A stretch of 64,000 nt of DNA, taken from positions 1-64,000 of the forward strand of contig NZ_CP020613.1 of the NCBI RefSeq assembly GCF_002105555.1, given 5' to 3'. Each line of letters opens with the position of its first letter. The first letter of the stretch is position 1. The translations under genes and the position numbers were made by a program. The notes below the pieces were generated by a model. That model saw only the letters and a program-made list of their open reading frames with translations, made no database searches and was not told where the DNA came from. This DNA is from Paracoccus contaminans. Its GTDB lineage: Bacteria > Pseudomonadota > Alphaproteobacteria > Rhodobacterales > Rhodobacteraceae. This document shows, in pieces, positions 25,891-35,437 of the stretch.

Positions 25891-25891
<1 letters not shown>
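25025..25891 (+). CDS. glpP: Glycerol ABC transporter permease GlpP
   Basis: A 288-residue CUT1-type permease (MalF side) with six predicted helices and the EAA-type loop YYQAARIDQASRWAVFRHIELP. The ATG at 25025 overlaps the glpT stop (TGATG). A GTG one codon upstream is less likely. It forms the membrane channel with GlpQ in the glycerol importer. The protein is named after the R. leguminosarum glp operon and is not the Bacillus antiterminator GlpP. Confidence 0.9.
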
Positions 25892-26708
<817 letters not shown>

Positions 26709-26709
<1 letters not shown>

Positions 26710-27107
26710 TGAGCCGCGCGCTGAACGCAGGCTTTGCCGCCGTCGCCCTGGCCATGCTGGCCCTGCTGGGCTGGCTGGTCGCCATCGTGCCGGTCAAGGA
26801 CGGCGCGCGCGACTGGTGGGGCAGCCTCAGTCCGGGCGGCTGGATGGCCTGGACCTTTCCGACCGCGCTGTTCTACTGGATCATCGCCGCCCTGCTGCTG
26901 ACCTTTACCTGGATGGCGATCCGCTGGCCGGAAACGCCGCGGCGCGGCATCCTGCGCATCGCCACCACGCGCGGCGACCGGCTGTTCATCAGCCTGCTGG
27001 GCAGCGCCTTCATCAACCTCGCCTGGGTCGGCTTCGGGGGAAAGCCCGACTGGGCGGGGCTGGTCATCGCATTCATCTACGCCGCGGCGGTGTTCCGCTG
27101 GGTGTGA
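26709..27107 (+). CDS. glpU: Small membrane protein GlpU (DUF2160)
   Basis: A 132-residue protein with about four hydrophobic segments (ALAMLALLGWLVAIVPV, FYWIIAALLLTFTWMA, LFISLLGSAFINLAWV, WAGLVIAFIYAAAVF). It matches the DUF2160 protein regularly placed between glpQ and the binding-protein gene in glycerol ABC operons. The ATG overlaps the glpQ stop. Its role in the transporter is not known. It may be an accessory membrane subunit. Confidence 0.85.
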
Positions 27108-27143
27108 CAACGGGCCGCACGGGTCCACAGGGGGAGGAAGACC

Positions 27144-28874
27144 ATGAGACTGCACAGGACCACCGCCATCGCGCTGGCGCTGATGGCCACCGGCGCGCCG
27201 GGGATCGCGCTGGCCGGGATGGACGAGGCCAAGGCCTTTCTCGACACCGAGATCAAGGATCTGTCCGCCCTGACGCGCGCCGATCAGGAAAAGGAAATGC
27301 AGTGGTTCGTGGACGCGGCCAAGCCCTTTGCCGGCATGGACATCAAGGTCGTGTCCGAAACGATCACCACCCATGAATACGAATCCAAGGTGCTGGCCCC
27401 GGCCTTCACCGCCATCACCGGCATCAAGGTCACGCACGACCTGATCGGCGAAGGCGATGTCGTCGAAAAGCTGCAGACCCAGATGCAGTCGGGCGAGAAC
27501 ATCTACGACGCCTATGTCAACGACAGCGACCTGATCGGCACCCATTGGCGCTATAAACAGGCGCGCAGCCTGACGGAATGGATGGCCGGCGCGGGCAAGG
27601 ACGTGACCGACCCGATGCTGGACGTTGACGATTTCATCGGCAAGTCCTTTACCACCGCGCCCGATGGGCAGATGTATCAGCTGCCCGACCAGCAGTTCGC
27701 CAACCTCTACTGGTTCCGCAAGGACTGGTTCGACGACGAGAAGAACAAGGCCGACTTCAAGGCGAAATATGGCTATGACCTGGGCGTGCCCGTCACCTGG
27801 TCGGCCTATGAGGACATCGCCGAGTTCTTCACCGGCCGCGAGATCGACGGCAAGAAGGTCTTTGGCCATATGGACTATGGCAAGAAGGACCCCTCGCTCG
27901 GCTGGCGCTTCACCGATGCGTGGCTGTCGATGGCCGGGAACGGCGACAAGGGCATCCCGAACGGCAAGCCGGTGGACGAATGGGGCATCCGCGTCGATGC
28001 GAACGACCGCCCCATCGGCAGTTGCGTGGCCCGCGGGGGCGACACCAACGGCCCGGCCAGCGTCTATGCTATCCAGAAATATCTGGACTGGATGGCGAAA
28101 TACGCGCCGCCGACCGCGCAGGGCATGAACTTCAACGAAAGCGGCCCGGTGCCGGGCCAGGGCGAGATTGCCCAGCAGATGTTCACCTATACCGGGTTCA
28201 CCGCCGATTTCGTCAAACCCGGCCTGCCGGTCGTGAACGAGGATGGCACGCCCAAATGGCGCTTTGCCCCCTCGCCCCACGGCGCCTACTGGAAGGACGG
28301 GATGAAGCTGGGCTATCAGGACGCCGGTTCCTGGACGCTGCTGAAATCGACGCCCGACGACCGCGCCAAGGCCGCCTGGCTTTATGCCCAGTTCGTGACC
28401 TCGAAGACGGTGGACGTCAAGAAAAGCCACACCGGCCTGACCTTCATCCGCCAGTCCACGCTGGATCACCAGTCCTTCACCGACCGGGCGCCCAAGCTGG
28501 GCGGGCTGATCGAGTTCTATCGCAGCCCCGCCCGCCTGCAGTGGTCGCCGACCGGCACCAACGTGCCCGATTATCCGAAACTGGCGCAGCTGTGGTGGCA
28601 GGCGATCGGGGATGCCTCGTCGGGTGCCAAGACCGCGCAGGAGGCGATGGACAGCCTGTGCGCCGAACAGGAAAAGGTCATGGCGCGGCTGGAAAAGGCC
28701 GGCGTGCAGGGCGAGATGGGGCCGAAACTGGCCGAGGAGCATGACCTCGCCTTCTGGAACGCCGAGGCGGCCCGCGCCGGCACCATCGCCCCCCAGCTCA
28801 AGCTGGAGAACGAGGATCCGCAGCCCCAGACCGTCAACTATGACGATCTGGTGAAAAGCTGGCAGAAGCAGTGA
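27144..28874 (+). CDS. glpV: Glycerol ABC transporter substrate-binding protein GlpV
   Basis: A 576-residue periplasmic binding protein, longer than most CUT1 binding proteins but usual for GlpV. The signal peptide reads MRLHRTTAIALALMATGAPG with cleavage near IALA/GM. Family 1 binding-protein features include VSETITTHEYESKVLAPAF and YQLPDQQFANLYWFRKDWF. It sits 36 bp after glpU with a GGGGGAGGAA ribosome site. It captures glycerol in the periplasm for GlpSTPQ. Confidence 0.93.
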   Translation: MRLHRTTAIALALMATGAPGIALAGMDEAKAFLDTEIKDLSALTRADQEKEMQWFVDAAKPFAGMDIKVVSETITTHEYESKVLAPAFTAITGIKVTHDLIGEGDVVEKLQTQMQSGENIYDAYVNDSDLIGTHWRYKQARSLTEWMAGAGKDVTDPMLDVDDFIGKSFTTAPDGQMYQLPDQQFANLYWFRKDWFDDEKNKADFKAKYGYDLGVPVTWSAYEDIAEFFTGREIDGKKVFGHMDYGKKDPSLGWRFTDAWLSMAGNGDKGIPNGKPVDEWGIRVDANDRPIGSCVARGGDTNGPASVYAIQKYLDWMAKYAPPTAQGMNFNESGPVPGQGEIAQQMFTYTGFTADFVKPGLPVVNEDGTPKWRFAPSPHGAYWKDGMKLGYQDAGSWTLLKSTPDDRAKAAWLYAQFVTSKTVDVKKSHTGLTFIRQSTLDHQSFTDRAPKLGGLIEFYRSPARLQWSPTGTNVPDYPKLAQLWWQAIGDASSGAKTAQEAMDSLCAEQEKVMARLEKAGVQGEMGPKLAEEHDLAFWNAEAARAGTIAPQLKLENEDPQPQTVNYDDLVKSWQKQ

Positions 28875-28898
28875 TCTGACAGCCTTGCCACAGGCCAT

Positions 28899-28918
28899 GG
28901 CCCCGGCGCGCCGGGGCC
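28899..28918. repeat. 20-bp perfect palindrome after glpV
   Basis: GGCCCCGGCGCGCCGGGGCC is fully self-complementary and lies 25 bp after the glpV stop, ahead of glpK. It would fold into a very stable hairpin that could protect the glpV mRNA 3' end or attenuate readthrough into glpK. There is no T-run, so it is not a classical terminator. Confidence 0.6.
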
Positions 28919-28980
28919 TTGCGCCGCAACAGGGACAGGGCCAGGGCGCACCCGCGCCTTGCGCCGCGACGGGGACAGGG
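28917..28980 (+). repeat. Imperfect 24-bp direct repeat upstream of glpK
   Basis: Two copies of a 24-bp element (28917-28940 and 28957-28980), both beginning CCTTGCGCCGC, differ at only two positions and start exactly 40 bp apart. The second copy ends just before the glpK ribosome site (GACGAGG). It may be a tandem duplication or a regulatory repeat. Confidence 0.55.
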
Positions 28981-28987
28981 GACGAGG

Positions 28988-30463
28988 ATGACCATTCTTG
29001 CCATCGACCAGGGCACGACCTCGTCGCGCGCGATCGTCTTTTCGGGCCGCCTGGACGTGCTGTCGGTCGCGCAGAGCGAATTTCCCCAGTATTTCCCCCA
29101 ATCGGGCTGGGTCGAACATGACCTCTCGGATATCTGGTCCTCCACCGCCGCGGTCAGCCGGGCGGCCATCGAAAAGGCGGGCCTCAGCGGCGCCGACATC
29201 GCCGCCATCGGCATCGCCAACCAGCGCGAGACGACCGTGATCTGGGACCGGGCGACCGGCCGTCCCATCCACAATGCCATCGTCTGGCAGGACCGCCGCA
29301 CCGCAGAGACATGCGCCGCGCTCAGGGCCCAAGGGCATGAGAGCGCCGTCACGGACAGGACCGGCCTGCTGCTGGACCCCTATTTCAGCGCCACCAAGGC
29401 CGCCTGGATCCTCGATCACGTCGAGGGCGCGCGGGCGCGGGCCGAGGCGGGCGAACTCGCCTTCGGCACCATCGACAGCTATCTGATCTGGCAGCTGACC
29501 GGGGGCGCGGTCCACGCCACCGACGCCACCAATGCCGCGCGCACGATGCTGTATGACATCCACCGCGGCGAATGGTCCGGGGCGATGTGCGATCTGCTGC
29601 GCGTCCCCCGGCCCATGCTGCCGCAGGTGCGCGACAGCGCCGCCGATTTCGGCACCACGCGCCCCGACCTGTTCGGCGCCGCCATCCCCATCAAGGGCGT
29701 GGCCGGCGATCAGCAGGCCGCCACCGTGGGGCAGGCCTGCTTTCGCCCCGGCATGATGAAATCGACCTATGGCACGGGCTGTTTCGCGCTGCTCAACACC
29801 GGGGCGCAGGCGGTCCCCTCGCGCAACCGGCTGCTGACGACCATCGCCTATCAGCTGGACGGCCGCCCGACCTATGCGCTGGAAGGGTCGATCTTCATCG
29901 CGGGCGCCGTGGTCCAGTGGCTGCGCGACGGGCTAGGCCTGATCCGCGATGCGAACGAAACCGCGCCGCTGGCCGAAACGGCCGATCCCGCGCAAGGGGT
30001 GGTGATGGTGCCCGCCTTCACCGGCCTCGGCGCGCCCTATTGGCGCCCCGATTGCCGCGGCGCGATCTTTGGCCTGACGCGCAACACCGGCCCGGCGGAG
30101 CTCGCGCGCGCGGCGCTGGAAAGCGTCGGCCACCAGACCCGCGATCTGCTGGATGCGATGCAGACCGACTGGCAGGGCGCGCATGATACCGTGCTGCGCG
30201 TCGATGGCGGCATGGCGGCCAGCGACTGGACGATGCAGTATCTGGCCGACATCCTCGGCGCCCCGGTGGACCGCCCGCAGGTGACCGAAACCACCGCCCT
30301 TGGGGCGGCCTATCTGGCGGGCCTTGGCGCGGGGCTGCTGCCCGCCCCCGAGGTCTTCGCCCGCCAGTGGAACCTCGCCCGGCGCTTTGAGCCGCACATG
30401 GACGCGGCCGAACGCGATGCCCGCCATGCGCGCTGGCGCCGGGCAATCGAGGCGACGATCTGA
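28988..30463 (+). CDS. glpK: Glycerol kinase
   Basis: A 491-residue FGGY kinase. The N-terminal motif is [11 protein letters not shown], the glycerol-binding segment is NQRETT, and [15 protein letters not shown] and GVAGDQQAA are typical of GlpK. FGGY signature 2 ends the core, and the adenosine motif is [10 protein letters not shown]. The ATG at 28988 directly follows GACGAGG. It phosphorylates imported glycerol to glycerol-3-phosphate, the substrate of GlpD at the head of the same cluster. No glpF facilitator is present, since uptake is by the ABC system. Confidence 0.96.
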   Translation: MTILAIDQGTTSSRAIVFSGRLDVLSVAQSEFPQYFPQSGWVEHDLSDIWSSTAAVSRAAIEKAGLSGADIAAIGIANQRETTVIWDRATGRPIHNAIVWQDRRTAETCAALRAQGHESAVTDRTGLLLDPYFSATKAAWILDHVEGARARAEAGELAFGTIDSYLIWQLTGGAVHATDATNAARTMLYDIHRGEWSGAMCDLLRVPRPMLPQVRDSAADFGTTRPDLFGAAIPIKGVAGDQQAATVGQACFRPGMMKSTYGTGCFALLNTGAQAVPSRNRLLTTIAYQLDGRPTYALEGSIFIAGAVVQWLRDGLGLIRDANETAPLAETADPAQGVVMVPAFTGLGAPYWRPDCRGAIFGLTRNTGPAELARAALESVGHQTRDLLDAMQTDWQGAHDTVLRVDGGMAASDWTMQYLADILGAPVDRPQVTETTALGAAYLAGLGAGLLPAPEVFARQWNLARRFEPHMDAAERDARHARWRRAIEATI

Positions 30464-30644
30464 CCGGCGGCCCCGCCGCAGATCAGGGCCGCAGGCGGCG
30501 CAGGCGCCGGGCCGTGCAGGATACCGCCCTTCAGCCCCGCCGCCGCGCCAAGGCCTGCGCCATCAGTTCGTTGCCAAACGGCCTTTGCGCAGCCCGGCAG
30601 GCCGGAGCCGTGCGCGGGACCGCGCCGGGGGCGGGGCGGGCTGT

Positions 30645-31658
30645 TCAGGAACGCGTCCGCCGCAGGAACAGCGGCACCATGACGACCAGAACGGCGATCC
30701 GCACCAGATGGTGCAGCGCCACATAGGCGGGATCATAGCCCAGCGACAGCCCGATCGCCGCCATCGCCTCGACCCCGCCCGGGGCATAGGCGACCCAGAC
30801 CTGTCCCAGGGGCAGCCCCGTCAGCCGCGCCACCACCGCCGCGCAGACCAGGCTGAGCGCCGAGGCGATCGCCGCGACGACCACCGCCGCGCCCAGGTTC
30901 CGGGTCAGCGCACGCGCATCCAGCCCGGAAAACCGCGTTCCGATGGTCGTGCCGGTGATCCCGAAGCACAGGAACGACACCCACCAGGGCAGCACGCCCC
31001 CCGCCAGCCCCGTCCCATGAGCGAGCGCGCTGACACCAAAGCCCCCCAGCAGCCATGCGGCCGGCACGCGGCGGCGCGCCAGCAGCCAGCCCAGCCCGCC
31101 CCCCAGCGCCGCCAGAACGGCCAGGGGCAGCGGATCGGCCGCGCTGCGCGCCAGCGCGGGAACCTCGCCCACGAACAGCCACACCGCCACCGGCAGCACC
31201 GAGGCCAGCACCAGCAGGCGCAGGCTCTGGATCGTCAGGACCGATACGGGATCGCCGCCCCCGTCCTCGGCCACGGCCAGCGCATAGGACATGGTGCCGG
31301 GCGAAGAGGCCAGCACCGCCGTTCCCCGATCGCATCCGAAATGGCGCCGCAGGATCCAGGCGCCCGCCCCCATCGTCACCGCCAGCGACAGCACGAGGCC
31401 CGCCAGGCTGACCGCCCAGTGGCCAAGCTGCGCCAGCGCCGCCGGATCGATCCCCGATCCCAGCGACAGGCCGATCCCCAGAAAGCCCAGGTTGCGCAGC
31501 CGCGGATCCATCCGCAGCCGCAGCCCCGCCCAGGCCGCGGCCGAGACAGCGACGCTCGAGCCGATCAGTGGCGCCGCCGGCAGGCCCGCCTCGCTTGCCA
31601 GGCCGGCGCCGGCCAGCCCGATGCAGAGCGCGCGCAGAAGGGCAGGCCCGTCAGCCAT
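30645..31658 (-). CDS. AbrB-duplication family membrane protein
   Basis: A 337-residue hydrophobic protein with about ten membrane segments, belonging to the bacterial AbrB-duplication family (often misnamed ammonia monooxygenase or AbrB transcriptional regulator). Two internal repeats can be seen, each with a glycine-rich helix pair. SSPGTMSYALAVAEDGG in the first half and YAPGGVEAMAAIGLSLG in the second are equivalent family motifs. It begins 3 bp after the tctA stop and is probably co-transcribed with tctCBA. It is likely a transporter or export component. The substrate is unknown. Confidence 0.8.
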   Translation of the reverse strand: MADGPALLRALCIGLAGAGLASEAGLPAAPLIGSSVAVSAAAWAGLRLRMDPRLRNLGFLGIGLSLGSGIDPAALAQLGHWAVSLAGLVLSLAVTMGAGAWILRRHFGCDRGTAVLASSPGTMSYALAVAEDGGGDPVSVLTIQSLRLLVLASVLPVAVWLFVGEVPALARSAADPLPLAVLAALGGGLGWLLARRRVPAAWLLGGFGVSALAHGTGLAGGVLPWWVSFLCFGITGTTIGTRFSGLDARALTRNLGAAVVVAAIASALSLVCAAVVARLTGLPLGQVWVAYAPGGVEAMAAIGLSLGYDPAYVALHHLVRIAVLVVMVPLFLRRTRS

Positions 31659-31661
31659 GCT

Positions 31662-33185
31662 TCACTCGTCCTCGGCCGCCGCGCGGCCCGGGGCGGCGCG
31701 GTTGCGCCGGCCCAGCCAGGCCGGGACCAGCACGATCCCGACCGACAACGCATAGAGGATGACCGACTGCGTCGTCGAGACGAGGATCGACCAGTCCCCG
31801 GCCGAGATCGACAGCGCGCGGCGCAGGTTGTTCTCGAACAATGAGCCGAGCACGAAGCCGAGGATCACCGGCGCCAAGGCAAGGTCGAGCTTGCTGAGGA
31901 ACCAGCCCAGCACCCCCAGCGCGATGCACAGGAACAGGTCGAAGCTGCTGCCGACGATGGTATAGATGCCCACGAAGGCCAGCACCGCGATCAGCGGGAT
32001 CAGGTAATGCTGCGGGATCGTCAGCATCCGCGCGAACAGCCCCACCAGCGGCAGGTTGATGACCAGAAGGGCGATGTTGCCGATATACATCGACGCGATC
32101 AGGCCCCAGGCGACCTCGGGGTGCTGGGAAAACAGCAGCGGGCCGGGCGTGACGTTGAACATCATCAGCGCGCCCAGCAGGATCGCGGTGGTCCCCGATC
32201 CGGGGATGCCCAGCGTCAGCATCGGCACCATCGCCCCGCCGGCCGCGGCGTTGTTGGCGGCCTCGGGGGCGGCAAGGCCGCGCGGATCGCCATGCCCGAA
32301 CATCGTGTCGTCCGGCGCCGCGATGCGCTTTTCAACGCCATAGCTGACCGCCGAGGCGACCGAGGCGCCTGTCCCCGGCAGCACCCCCACGACAAAGCCG
32401 ATCAGCGACGAGCGCAGGATCGCCCATTTCGTCGCCAGGATGTCGGACAGCCCGGCGCGCGTGCTGTCCACGGTGATCCGCTCGGCCTTGCCGGCGGCCA
32501 CGCTTTCGACCATGTGGAACAGCTCGGCCAGGCCGAACAGGCCGATCACCACGATCAGGAAGTCGATCCCCGCCAGCAGGTCGGGCACGCCGAAGGTATA
32601 GCGGTTGACCCCGGTATTGGCGTCAACCCCGATGGTGGCCAGCATCAGCCCCAGGCAGGCGCCGATCAGCGTCTTGACCGGCGAGGAGCCGACCAGCGAG
32701 GCCAGCGTGGCAAAGGCGAACACCATCAGCGCCACATAGTCGGACGGCTGGAAGCTGACCCCGTATTGCGCCAGCGCCGGCCCGAACAGCGTCATCAGCA
32801 CGACCGAGATCGTCCCGCCGATGAAGGACGACCAGGCCGACAGCGACAGCGCCTTGCCCGCCTGCCCCTTCCTGGCCATCGGAAAGCCGTCAAGCGCCGT
32901 CATGACCGCGCCCGCATCCCCCGGCACGTTCAGCAGGATCGACGAGATGCGCCCGCCATATTCGGCGCCGTAATAGATCCCGGCCAACAGGATCAGCGCC
33001 GATTCCGGCGGAAAGCCCATGGAATAGGCGATGGGCAGCAGGATCGCGACCCCGTTGATCGGCCCGATCCCCGGCAGCGCGCCGATCAGCGTGCCGAAGA
33101 ACGACCCGAGCAGCACCAGCATCAGGTTGAAGGGCGAGGCGGCGACCCAGAATCCCTGCGCCAGCCCGTCGAAGATGTCGGACAT
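31662..33185 (-). CDS. tctA: Tripartite tricarboxylate transporter, large membrane subunit
   Basis: A 507-residue TctA protein with about twelve helices. Family motifs include GALPGIGPINGVAILLP, YGAEYGGRISSILLNVPGDAGA and GHGDPRGLAAPEAANNAAAGGAMVP. It is the transport channel of the TctABC system, which imports a carboxylate with ion coupling after capture by TctC. It starts 10 bp after the tctB stop, with GAGGAGA upstream. Substrate specificity resides in TctC and is not evident. Confidence 0.95.
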   Translation of the reverse strand: MSDIFDGLAQGFWVAASPFNLMLVLLGSFFGTLIGALPGIGPINGVAILLPIAYSMGFPPESALILLAGIYYGAEYGGRISSILLNVPGDAGAVMTALDGFPMARKGQAGKALSLSAWSSFIGGTISVVLMTLFGPALAQYGVSFQPSDYVALMVFAFATLASLVGSSPVKTLIGACLGLMLATIGVDANTGVNRYTFGVPDLLAGIDFLIVVIGLFGLAELFHMVESVAAGKAERITVDSTRAGLSDILATKWAILRSSLIGFVVGVLPGTGASVASAVSYGVEKRIAAPDDTMFGHGDPRGLAAPEAANNAAAGGAMVPMLTLGIPGSGTTAILLGALMMFNVTPGPLLFSQHPEVAWGLIASMYIGNIALLVINLPLVGLFARMLTIPQHYLIPLIAVLAFVGIYTIVGSSFDLFLCIALGVLGWFLSKLDLALAPVILGFVLGSLFENNLRRALSISAGDWSILVSTTQSVILYALSVGIVLVPAWLGRRNRAAPGRAAAEDE

Positions 33186-33195
33186 CGGTTTCTCC

Positions 33196-33633
33196 TCACA
33201 AGCCGGGCAGCGGGCCGGCGGGCAGGTTCAGCTCCAGCAGCCCCGCGCACAGCACGTAGCCCCCCAGCCCCATGCCCAGCCCGAACGGCACCGCGCCGCG
33301 CCAGGCGGCGCCCAGCGAACGCGCGGCCAGCGCGGAAAAGAAAAAGGTGGACAGCACGAAGCCCAGCGGCTGGAACGCCAGCGCATAGGCCGACAGCAGC
33401 GCCAGCATCACCCCCAGCCGCATCCAGCCGGGGCCATCGACGGCAAAGCGGGTCGCGGTCGGGCGCCACATCAGCAGCACCAGCGCCAGGAACATCACGG
33501 CCGCGATCAGCTGCGGCCAGCTTTCCGGGCCGAGCGGGTCATACTGGAACGGGGCCTTGATCGCGGTCAGGGCGATCACGCCGTAAGCCAGCGTCACCAG
33601 CAGCATCAGCGCGGCGAAAACACGGTCAGTCAA
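33196..33633 (-). CDS. tctB: Tripartite tricarboxylate transporter, small membrane subunit
   Basis: A 145-residue TctB protein with four predicted helices and the usual N-terminal segment YDPLGPESWPQLIA. The start is a TTG at 33633 (protein MTDRVFAAL), supported by GAGGAGAG just upstream. No in-frame ATG is better placed. It lies between tctC and tctA and completes the membrane part of the transporter. Confidence 0.88.
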   Translation of the reverse strand: MTDRVFAALMLLVTLAYGVIALTAIKAPFQYDPLGPESWPQLIAAVMFLALVLLMWRPTATRFAVDGPGWMRLGVMLALLSAYALAFQPLGFVLSTFFFSALAARSLGAAWRGAVPFGLGMGLGGYVLCAGLLELNLPAGPLPGL

Positions 33634-33705
33634 CTCGCCCTCTCCTCATTTCGGGTGGAACGGTGCCCGCCCCGGCGCGGCGGCCGGGGCGGGCGGGCGG
33701 GCGGA

Positions 33706-34665
33706 TCACCGGGCGATCAGCCCGGCATCCCTGGCCATCGCGGTCAGCGTCGTGATCTGCTCGCGCACCGCGGCGTCAAACGCCTCGCCGGCCTTGGGCA
33801 GCGGGAACAGGCCCTTTTCCTGCTGGACCTTCTGGAACTCGGGCGACTGATAGGCGGCCCGGAACCACTGCACCCACTGGTCATAATCGGCGTTGCCCAC
33901 ATCCTTGCCGACATAATAGCCGCGCAGGATCGGCCAGACGGTGTCCACGCCCTGTTCCCTGGCCGTCGGCGTCTGGTCGAAGGGGGCGGGCAGGCGCTGC
34001 TCGGCCATCACGCCCAGGATGCGCACCGAGCCGTCCATATGCGCCGTCATCTCGGCCACATCGCCCGTATAGACCTGGATCGCACCGCCCAGCAGGCCCG
34101 CCATCGCCTCGCCGCCGCCATCGAAGGCGACATAGCGCAGCGCCTTGGGATCGGCCCCCGCCGCCTTGGCGACCAGCGCGGCCTTCATCCAGTCCTGCGA
34201 TCCGACGGTTCCGCCCGCGCCCATGACCAGGGCCGCGGGGTCTTTCTTCAGCGCCTCGACCAGATCGCCCAGCGTCTTGAAGGGGCTGTCGGCCTTGACG
34301 ATGACGGCGCCGTAATCGACCCCGGCGGCGCCCACCCAGCGCGCGTCATCGACGCTGTACTTGCCGTATTTGCCGACCGCGAGGTTCAGCAGCGATCCGG
34401 TCGAGAAGGCGACGATCGCATTCTGGTCGCCCTTGCGGGCGGCGTTGAAGGCGTTGAAGGCCACCGCACCGATGCCGCCGGGCATGAAGGTCACCTCCAT
34501 CGGGCGGGGCATGGCCTTGGCCATGCCCATCTGGGCCACGCGGCAGGTCAGGTCGAACCCGCCGCCGGGCTGGGCGGGGGCCACGCATTCGGGTTTGGAG
34601 ACTTCGGCCATCGCGGTCGTGGCGGCCAGCGACAGGGCGGCGGCCAGGATCAGGGTCGGTTTCAT
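33706..34665 (-). CDS. tctC: Tripartite tricarboxylate transporter substrate-binding protein
   Basis: A 319-residue TctC/Bug-type periplasmic binding protein. The signal peptide reads MKPTLILAAALSLAATTAMA. Typical motifs are ECVAPAQPGGGFDLTCR and VMGAGGTVGSQDW. The start at 34665 is marked by AAGGAGGA. It is the first gene of tctCBA and divergent from tctD, with direct repeats in the shared control region. The ligand is a di- or tricarboxylate, not further defined. Confidence 0.93.
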   Translation of the reverse strand: MKPTLILAAALSLAATTAMAEVSKPECVAPAQPGGGFDLTCRVAQMGMAKAMPRPMEVTFMPGGIGAVAFNAFNAARKGDQNAIVAFSTGSLLNLAVGKYGKYSVDDARWVGAAGVDYGAVIVKADSPFKTLGDLVEALKKDPAALVMGAGGTVGSQDWMKAALVAKAAGADPKALRYVAFDGGGEAMAGLLGGAIQVYTGDVAEMTAHMDGSVRILGVMAEQRLPAPFDQTPTAREQGVDTVWPILRGYYVGKDVGNADYDQWVQWFRAAYQSPEFQKVQQEKGLFPLPKAGEAFDAAVREQITTLTAMARDAGLIAR

Positions 34666-34728
34666 GCGGCATCCTCCTTGCGCATGCGGGCGGCGCTGCT
34701 CGCGCCTTGACGCCCCTCTAGCGCCGAA

Positions 34729-34749
34729 AGCTGTCATCAAGCTATCATA
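34729..34749. promoter_or_regulatory. OmpR-type direct repeats in the tctC-tctD region
   Basis: AGCTGTCATC (34729-34738) and AGCTATCATA (34740-34749) are two near-identical 10-mers, 11 bp apart, between the divergent tctC and tctD genes. An 11-bp spacing of direct repeats is characteristic of OmpR/PhoB-family response regulators, so this is the likely TctD binding site. Confidence 0.55.
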
Positions 34750-34768
34750 TGGCCCGGGGAGAGCGGGT

Positions 34769-35437
34769 TTGCGGATACTGGTCGTCGAGGATGCGCCCGA
34801 TGTGGCCGATGCCGTCGCGCGCAGCGGCGCGCGGCTGGGATGGGCGGTTGACTGCGCCCCGACGCTGGCCGACGGCGAGGCGGCGCTGGCCACCCATGAC
34901 TATGACCTCGCCATCCTGGATATCGAGCTGCCCGACGGCACGGGCACGCGGCTGCTGGCCGATCTGCGGGCGCGGCGCATCGCCCTGCCCATCATCATGC
35001 TGACCGCGCGTTCCGAGGTGGACAGCCGGATCGCGGCGCTGGATGCCGGGGCGGACGACTATCTGACCAAGCCCTTCGACCTGGGCGAGCTGGCCGCCCG
35101 CGTGCGGTCCCTGACCCGCCGCGCCCAGGGTTCGGCCGAGCCGGTGATTGATTATGGCGGGCTGACGCTTGATCCGGCGCGGCGCGTGGCACTGATGCGC
35201 GGGGCGCCGCTGACGCTGACGCGGCGGGAACTGGCGCTGCTCAAGATCCTGATGGGGCATCGCGGCTGGGTGCTGTCCAAGGACCGCATCCTCGAACGGA
35301 TGTTCGGCTTTGACGACGAGGTCGGCATCAACGCGGTCGAACTTTATGTCACGCGCCTGCGCCGCAAGATCGAGGGCAGCGGCGTTTCCATCCGCACGCT
35401 GCGCGGGCTGGGCTATCAGCTGGTCCTGGATGAGTGA
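34769..35437 (+). CDS. tctD: OmpR-family response regulator TctD
   Basis: A 222-residue response regulator. The receiver domain has the acidic pair in VVEDAPD, the phosphoacceptor Asp51 in LDIELPDG and the conserved Lys in LTKPFDLGE. The C-terminal winged helix shows LTRRELALLKILMGHRGWVLSKD and VELYVTRLRRKIE. The start is a TTG at 34769 with GGGGAGAG upstream. It is divergent from tctC and overlaps tctE by 8 nt. It would activate tctCBA in response to external carboxylate, as in the Salmonella TctD system. Confidence 0.92.
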   Translation: MRILVVEDAPDVADAVARSGARLGWAVDCAPTLADGEAALATHDYDLAILDIELPDGTGTRLLADLRARRIALPIIMLTARSEVDSRIAALDAGADDYLTKPFDLGELAARVRSLTRRAQGSAEPVIDYGGLTLDPARRVALMRGAPLTLTRRELALLKILMGHRGWVLSKDRILERMFGFDDEVGINAVELYVTRLRRKIEGSGVSIRTLRGLGYQLVLDE

